This document shows positions 59,016-64,000 of a stretch of DNA of 64,000 bases, piece by piece; position 1 is the stretch's first letter, and the number at the start of each line of letters is the position of its first letter. Location: assembly GCF_000813145.1 (NCBI RefSeq), contig NZ_BAZF01000003.1, positions 248,001 to 312,000 on the forward strand, read 5' to 3'. The DNA comes from Geobacter sp. OR-1. GTDB taxonomy: Bacteria > Desulfobacterota > Desulfuromonadia > Geobacterales > DSM-12255. A program made the position numbers and the translations under genes. The notes beneath the pieces are model-generated. The model did not search any database. It saw nothing but the letters and a program-made list of their open reading frames with translations, and had not been told where the DNA came from.

Positions 59016-61974
59016 CAGTGTCCCTTGGGATGCGCGCCAGGTGGCGGCGGATTGAGTCTTCGAATGCAGCCTGGCGGTCGGTATTGTACACCATGGATGA
59101 TCCTATTTCCGCTGCCAGTATGGCATAGAGGTATTTCTCGGGCAACCTGGAAACGCGGCGGCGGTACTGCTGTTCACGGAAGATGCCGGGGAGATGAGCC
59201 AGTATGGCGCGCCTGAAGAGCGGTTGGCGGCAGAGTTCCGGGCGGTCCCGGAAAAATCCGAACAACCTGGCATACAGGGCGTTGATTTCGCTGCTGAGGC
59301 TGAACGATATCTCGGTGCAGAGCGCTCCCGGCTCCTCGCGCCATCGTTTCAGGATTATCCTGGCCTCGTCTTCAGCCCGTTTTTCCAGGATCTTCAGGAC
59401 ATCCGCGACATACCGCTCTTTCAGGGCCAGGAACTCTGACTCCGACAGCAGGAGGTTTGCGATGATCTCGTAGGATGAGGAGATCACGCCGCACTTGTTG
59501 GCAGAGGAGTCGCGCATGATGATGACCCCGCTCCGTTGCAGCTTCACCCTGGCCTCAGGGGTGATAAAGGAGTTGGCTCCCTCCACAATGACCCTGGCTG
59601 ACGGGGTGCCGTCCGCCTGCAGATACCCCTGCCAGTTGGCAGCGTCGATCGTCTCCGGCCGGCCTCCGGCCGGGATGAACAGGTCGGCGGTAACCGTGAA
59701 CGGGAGTTCGCCGTAAAGGCGGGAGAAATCGTCGATGGAGAGCCATTCTTCGCTGAGCTTCCCTTCTGCTTTCGTCACTCTCCGGTAAAGTTCCCGTACC
59801 CCGTCTCTTTTCGCGCCGCTCCGGAACAGCATGAAGCCGCCGTCGTGGAGCCGCGCCGGATCGAATCCGTCCAGATCGCAGCGCAGCACGATCCGCTGCA
59901 GTTCCACGTGGTCCGCCCCTTCCGGGTCGTACAGGGCAGCAGTGCCGTCCAGGATCAGGCGGATGGCAACCTTCGGGCACCGCTCCAGCATGATCCGAAT
60001 GGCGTTGCCGGCCACATCGCCGTTCGTCCCGCCGGTAAACTTGACGCTGAAGCTGTCCTTACGGATATCGATCCCCAGCTCCCGCATGGTGATCTCGACG
60101 AACTTGACAACACCGGTGGAGGTGACGCCGTACTCCTTGTGATTGATCCCGACCTCCTTGCTGGAGATCACGCCGATACCGAGGATGTACCCCCGTTTCT
60201 TCGAGAGTCCGGCGATCGTCTCGATCATCGAGTCGTGCATGTTCTCGTCCGGGCCGAGCTCGATCGGCTCATCCTGGCGGTAATAATCAATTACCAGCGG
60301 GTTGGCGGCCACTCCCCCCCTGGTGATGAAGATATCGAGAAAGGCGTTGATAACCCCGTACTGCAGCTTGTAGAGCCGCCAGGTCTCCAGCTCCCGCTCC
60401 CGCTTCCGCATCAGGTCGGCAGCGTCGAGGAGCAGCACCATTTTCGAGCCGCCTTCGTAGATGTCCTTGTTTTTCAGGTGCTGGGTGTGGGCCAGGACGA
60501 AGTTCTCTCGGAACAGGGTGTTGGCACTGGTGATGAAGTCGTCCGGATTGCGGGCGATGACAGTGCGCCATCCTCCCCGGGCAATGTCGGAGAAGCCGAT
60601 GTGGAAGCCGAACCCCGAGCGGCTGAAAAAGAAGGTGATACGGAACGGCTTGGCCTGCGGCAGGTCCTCGGTCGACTGCCGGGGGAGTTCGTCAAGGTAG
60701 GCCGGGTCGAGACGAAAGGCGAGCGCCTGCTTTTCCGGGACAAAGAAGTTCGTCTTCAATGTATTGCGGATGAAAACCAGGGCGCAGCCGAAGATGTCAC
60801 GCCGGATCTCGTCCAGGTACCGGTGGCCGGTGTTGTACCCTGCCAACTCTCTCCTGGTCTCGGCCAGCAGCAGGTCGAAATCCTGCTCCCGGTTGTTGTT
60901 GTCGGGGTCGAAGCGGGTCTTGAAGAGTTTCACCAACTGCAGGGCGATCTCGGGGTGGGAGTGGAAGGCGCTCTGCACGTCTTCCACACCGAAACGGTCC
61001 GGCTGGCTATGGGCCAGGTTGGTATGGCAGAAGGCGATCAGGGCATTCACCAGAGAGGCGTCCTCGCCGGACAACAGGCCGGTGGTGACGCATTCGCGGT
61101 AGCAGTACGATTTGGTGGCCAGGATCTGCGAATTGTAGAGTTCCTGGCGGAGTTCGGTGAACTGCGCCGATCCCCGTTCCAGGGGGGAGCTGTCGCGGCG
61201 GCGCACGTAGAAGGTTCCAAGGAAATAGGGGTGGACGCCGTTGGAGATGGTCAGGCAGTAGGCCCGGTTGACGCCGAGATTGAGGCGGTTGAACACCTCC
61301 ATCACCTGGGTGAGGAAATCGGTCTGGGGTGGGTTGCCGACGGCAAAATGGACCCGTGACTCGCTCCCGTCCCCCATCAGCTCCACATCGAGGTACAGGC
61401 CGTTGTTCCGGTTCCCTTTCTGCAGCAGGTGGAGGACCTGGGCCACCCGTATCGGCGACGAGGTGCGCACGTAATTCTCGTTGTTGAGCCAGATCAGCCG
61501 GAGCAGACGGTCGAAATCGACCATGTCGAACCCCGGGTAGAGCCGCTTCAGTTCCCGTATCGCTTTGCGCCTGATTGCTGCGGGGATGTCGGGGGGGGCT
61601 GCGGCGCAGATCTCTTCGTTGCTCTTCCGGTCGAACTCGAATCGCTGGATCTCCAGGGTCTGGCCCGTCCCGGGCATTGCCCCTTCGGAATGGGAAAACA
61701 TGGCATAGGAGATTTCGCTTTCGCGGATGGTCTGGAGCGTTTCATACAGCGAACCGGGGAAGTTGGCGATTGCCTGGATCAGTATCTTGTCGCGGTCGGC
61801 CAGGATCAGGCGGCGGTTGCGGCACAGGGTCCCCAACTCCCGCTCCAGGATTACCAGCGCTTCGGGCTCGTCCTTCATTGAGACGAAAAAATACGGATTC
61901 ATCTCGGCCTTGAGCCAGGCGCGGTTGGCAGAGCGGCTGGAAGCGGGCAGCAGAGCGGTCCCTTGAGGGGTCAT
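59008..61974 (-). CDS. Large NAD-type glutamate dehydrogenase family protein
   Basis: 988 residues from ATG 61974 behind AAGGAG. It resembles the long eukaryotic/bacterial NAD-glutamate dehydrogenases: an N-terminal regulatory part of about 430 residues, then FSRSGFGFHIGFSDIARGGWRTV, DIYEGGSKMVLLLDAADLM (substrate lysine region), EYGVTSTGVVKFVEI, SVKFTGGTNGDVAGNAIRIM (dinucleotide fold) and VEGANSFITPEARVKLQRSGV. It would deaminate glutamate to 2-oxoglutarate. Translational overlap with the haem kinase suggests co-expression. Confidence 0.9.
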   Translation of the reverse strand: MTPQGTALLPASSRSANRAWLKAEMNPYFFVSMKDEPEALVILERELGTLCRNRRLILADRDKILIQAIANFPGSLYETLQTIRESEISYAMFSHSEGAMPGTGQTLEIQRFEFDRKSNEEICAAAPPDIPAAIRRKAIRELKRLYPGFDMVDFDRLLRLIWLNNENYVRTSSPIRVAQVLHLLQKGNRNNGLYLDVELMGDGSESRVHFAVGNPPQTDFLTQVMEVFNRLNLGVNRAYCLTISNGVHPYFLGTFYVRRRDSSPLERGSAQFTELRQELYNSQILATKSYCYRECVTTGLLSGEDASLVNALIAFCHTNLAHSQPDRFGVEDVQSAFHSHPEIALQLVKLFKTRFDPDNNNREQDFDLLLAETRRELAGYNTGHRYLDEIRRDIFGCALVFIRNTLKTNFFVPEKQALAFRLDPAYLDELPRQSTEDLPQAKPFRITFFFSRSGFGFHIGFSDIARGGWRTVIARNPDDFITSANTLFRENFVLAHTQHLKNKDIYEGGSKMVLLLDAADLMRKRERELETWRLYKLQYGVINAFLDIFITRGGVAANPLVIDYYRQDEPIELGPDENMHDSMIETIAGLSKKRGYILGIGVISSKEVGINHKEYGVTSTGVVKFVEITMRELGIDIRKDSFSVKFTGGTNGDVAGNAIRIMLERCPKVAIRLILDGTAALYDPEGADHVELQRIVLRCDLDGFDPARLHDGGFMLFRSGAKRDGVRELYRRVTKAEGKLSEEWLSIDDFSRLYGELPFTVTADLFIPAGGRPETIDAANWQGYLQADGTPSARVIVEGANSFITPEARVKLQRSGVIIMRDSSANKCGVISSSYEIIANLLLSESEFLALKERYVADVLKILEKRAEDEARIILKRWREEPGALCTEISFSLSSEINALYARLFGFFRDRPELCRQPLFRRAILAHLPGIFREQQYRRRVSRLPEKYLYAILAAEIGSSMVYNTDRQAAFEDSIRRHLARIPRDTDG

Positions 61975-62223
61975 GGTCGGTCACTCCTTGGAGAAGTTCA
62001 AGCTCAAGAGAAAATCTACCGTAGATGACGGAATTTGCCAGCTAAGGAAAGTTTAATTTACCATTGCCTGCCAAAAGAACAGCACTGTGTCACCTTTCAG
62101 GAGGCCCCTTCTTTCTTTTATTCATTTCAGATTGCCGCCATCAAGCGAATCAGCTTGCCAAACAATAGCACGCTGATAAGATTGGCATTGTCACGCAGAC
62201 ATGTCCCGCACCGGAGGTTGATA

Positions 62224-63177
62224 GTGAGTCTTGCCCTTTATGCACCGATATCGATCGCATGCGTTATACCCGGCATCTTCCCGCAGGTTGCCTTGTATAC
62301 GGAATCGCGTGGCAATTATGTCTTGTACAAGGACGAGACACGCCCTTTTACCGATGAGGACAGCGACCGGCTGCTTAACAACAATATCTCCACCATGTAT
62401 GTCAGAACCGGGGACTTTGATGTGGTTTCCCGCTTCGCGGAGGAGAACCTGTCTCAGATTCTCCAGAGAGAGGATGTGGATCATGAGTCGAAATGTGATG
62501 CCCTCTGTCAAACCAGTTCGTCATATCTGAACGATATCTTCTCGGACCCGGAAAAATCGCAGGATGCGGCGCGCTGCCAAAAGCTGACAGGACATCTGGC
62601 CAAACACATCTCGGAAAATAAGAGCATCGCAAGCCTGTTCGAGAAAATGAGCATCTCCTCCCCTTTTGCCGTCAAACACTCGATGCAGGTCGCAGCCATA
62701 TCGATGCTGGCATGGTCGAAGCTCTTTCCGGAACAGTATGATTTGCTGGTGGATGTCGGTGTCGCCAGCATGCTGCACGATATCGGCATGTGCCTTATAA
62801 TGCCCAATCTGTCGGAGGAGAAAGACTACTGGACCACACCCTCAGTCGATGAAATCAAGCGTCACCCAATTGAGGGCTATGTTTTTTTGAGGAAACACGG
62901 CCAGTACAGCGATCTAGTGCTGGATGCGGTGCGCCATCACCATGAGAGATATTTTGGCGGCGGATACCCTGGCGGGCTGAAAGGGGACGAAATCAGGATC
63001 ACCACCCAGGTGGTAGGCTTGGCGGATATGTACTGTACGCTTGTTGTCGACCGGCCAACCCGCAAAGCGTCCACTCCGGAAGAGGCATTGGCGATTATTA
63101 ACGATGAGACCCATAAATGTTTCTCCACCCTTCTGTTTACCGCATTCAAATCGATAATCATGGAACAGCTGGGGTAG
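62224..63177 (+). CDS. HD-GYP-like phosphodiesterase-type protein
   Basis: 317 residues from GTG 62224, set by GGAGG eight bases upstream; the frame is open from 62035 but without coding character. A cytosolic N-terminal domain of about 145 residues precedes the HD domain, with HSMQVA, MLHDIGM, HPIEGYVFL and HHHERYFGGGYPGGLKGDEI, close to the HD-GYP cyclic-di-GMP phosphodiesterase signature (GGYP for GYP). The C-terminal helices (ADMYCTLVVDRPTRKASTPEEAL) fit. The GDH-HD-GYP gap (about 250 bp) shows no recognised site. Confidence 0.88.
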   Translation: MSLALYAPISIACVIPGIFPQVALYTESRGNYVLYKDETRPFTDEDSDRLLNNNISTMYVRTGDFDVVSRFAEENLSQILQREDVDHESKCDALCQTSSSYLNDIFSDPEKSQDAARCQKLTGHLAKHISENKSIASLFEKMSISSPFAVKHSMQVAAISMLAWSKLFPEQYDLLVDVGVASMLHDIGMCLIMPNLSEEKDYWTTPSVDEIKRHPIEGYVFLRKHGQYSDLVLDAVRHHHERYFGGGYPGGLKGDEIRITTQVVGLADMYCTLVVDRPTRKASTPEEALAIINDETHKCFSTLLFTAFKSIIMEQLG

Positions 63178-63216
63178 TTCCGCGGCACAATTATTTCCCG
63201 AGATTTAACACCAGCC

Positions 63217-64000
63217 ATGAAAATTCTCCCTTCCGACAACTCGTACCGTACCTTCTGTGAGCTGACCAGCGGTTACCGGATGTTCTGCGTCGTGGCTGAG
63301 GCAGTTCGCTTGGGGATCATCGACCGGTTGGAAGAAGGAAGCGCTACATCCTTGGAACTGCTGGCCGCGACTAACTTGCAGCCTGAGGAGGGAGAGCGTT
63401 TTATCGCCCTGCTGGTGAGTACCGGGCTTCTGGAACAGTGCGACGGACTGCTGCACCTTTCGCTGTTCAGCCGGACCTTTCTCAGCCGGTCGAGCGCCAC
63501 CAGCCAGCGTCAGGTGCTGGTGTTCGAGCCGCTGTTGATGGAAAACTGGCACAGGCTTGGGACTGTTCTTCATGAGGGGCAGGGGGCGCTGATCCGGGAG
63601 CATCCGCCGGATGAATGCCGGGAGCGGCTGCAGCTCTTTCAGCAGGCCATGACCGAGGCTGCCGTGGTTCGTTCCCGTGAGTTGTGGGATGCAGTAACCC
63701 GGCTCCCGGAAAGCGGCACCATCATCGATATCGGCGCCGGGGAAGGCACCTATCTGCGCGAGTTCCTAGGCCGCAACCCGCTGTGGCAGGGGATCGCCTG
63801 TGACCTCGCCGACGTCTGCAGCCGCGCTGCATCCGGTTGTATCCCGGATAACCTGAGCTATTATCCCTGCAACATCATCGACCTGGAGGAGCTGTCCGCG
63901 TTTGTCTCCGGGTATCGGGCCAAAGCCGATATCCTCCTGTTCTCCAATATCTGCCACTGTTACAGCGCTGCCGAAAATGCGGCTCTCCTGGAGCAGGCCA
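63217..64000 (+). CDS. SAM-dependent methyltransferase, C-terminus outside window
   Basis: 261 codons seen from ATG 63217. The N-terminal winged-helix-like part (ELTSGYRMFCVVAEAVRLGIIDRLEEG...LLVSTGLLEQCDGLLHLS) is the dimerisation domain of O-methyltransferase-2/hydroxyindole-type enzymes. The SAM site reads GTIIDIGAGEGTYLREFL. NICHCYSAAENAALLEQA begins the late catalytic block before the sequence ends. Substrate unknown. Confidence 0.85.
   Translation, partial: MKILPSDNSYRTFCELTSGYRMFCVVAEAVRLGIIDRLEEGSATSLELLAATNLQPEEGERFIALLVSTGLLEQCDGLLHLSLFSRTFLSRSSATSQRQVLVFEPLLMENWHRLGTVLHEGQGALIREHPPDECRERLQLFQQAMTEAAVVRSRELWDAVTRLPESGTIIDIGAGEGTYLREFLGRNPLWQGIACDLADVCSRAASGCIPDNLSYYPCNIIDLEELSAFVSGYRAKADILLFSNICHCYSAAENAALLEQA

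Noticed and set aside
1-64000. CRISPR array, insertion sequence with transposase, prophage or integrase
   Set aside because: No regularly spaced short repeats and no transposase, recombinase or phage proteins were recognised anywhere in the window.

Overview
The window looks like chromosomal DNA of a Geobacteraceae member (Geobacter, Geotalea or a close relative; Desulfuromonadia). The basis is recall of gene families, not a search. It carries GC-rich genes, a membrane-bound Hya-type and a soluble Mvh-type [NiFe] hydrogenase, a GEMM-I (cyclic-dinucleotide) riboswitch, a sensor kinase with c-type haem motifs, a proton-pumping pyrophosphatase, and a haem-biosynthesis cluster ending in a cobA-hemD fusion.

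Layout. 1-3.4 kb (minus): a PAS/GAF sensor cut by the window edge, then pncC, larC and larB, coupled by ATGA overlaps (nickel-pincer cofactor synthesis). 3.6-9.8 kb: aroF, a probable 6S RNA, a formylglycine-enzyme-like secreted protein, an MFS transporter, a CBS-GGDEF protein and a radical SAM protein. 10-16.8 kb (minus): an Omp85-like barrel, alpha-glucan phosphorylase, and an NtrC-type two-component pair. 17-33.4 kb: the hydrogenase region. hypA stands alone. A minus-strand operon encodes a soluble hydrogenase, a ferredoxin, two paralogous V4R-like proteins, a maturation protease and a soluble chemoreceptor. Divergent hypBFCDE is followed by hyaSLBP. 33.5-40 kb (minus): a very large surface protein (subtilase, Ig-like, FG-GAP, Kelch and CARDB modules) split by a frame break at a run of eight C, with a c-di-GMP-type riboswitch and terminator in its leader. 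40-49.3 kb (minus): H+-pyrophosphatase, an EF-P-like protein, hemB, cobA-hemD (split at a G8 run), hemC, hemA, a Ccs-type cytochrome assembly protein and a Met8-type siroheme enzyme. 49.5-55.3 kb (plus): thioredoxin, a TlpA-like protein, a diguanylate cyclase behind a sigma-54 promoter, tRNA-Glu, a secreted SGNH-like protein and a frame-split polytopic membrane protein. 55.4-64 kb: MBL hydrolase, an unknown protein, a haem-containing sensor kinase, a large glutamate dehydrogenase, an HD-GYP-like protein and a partial methyltransferase.

How it fits together. The hyp genes mature both hydrogenases, and each hydrogenase operon has its own C-terminal protease. The chemoreceptor translationally coupled to the soluble hydrogenase suggests a hydrogen-responsive chemosensory unit; this is the strongest candidate for an undescribed system. 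Cyclic-di-GMP signalling recurs (two GGDEF proteins, one HD-GYP-like protein, one riboswitch). A family of four 116-122 bp imperfect palindromes with covarying arms is spread over the window, two copies lying inside the hyp operon. Three genes have frame breaks, two at 8-base G/C runs; sequencing error and real slippage or phase variation cannot be separated from this sequence alone.
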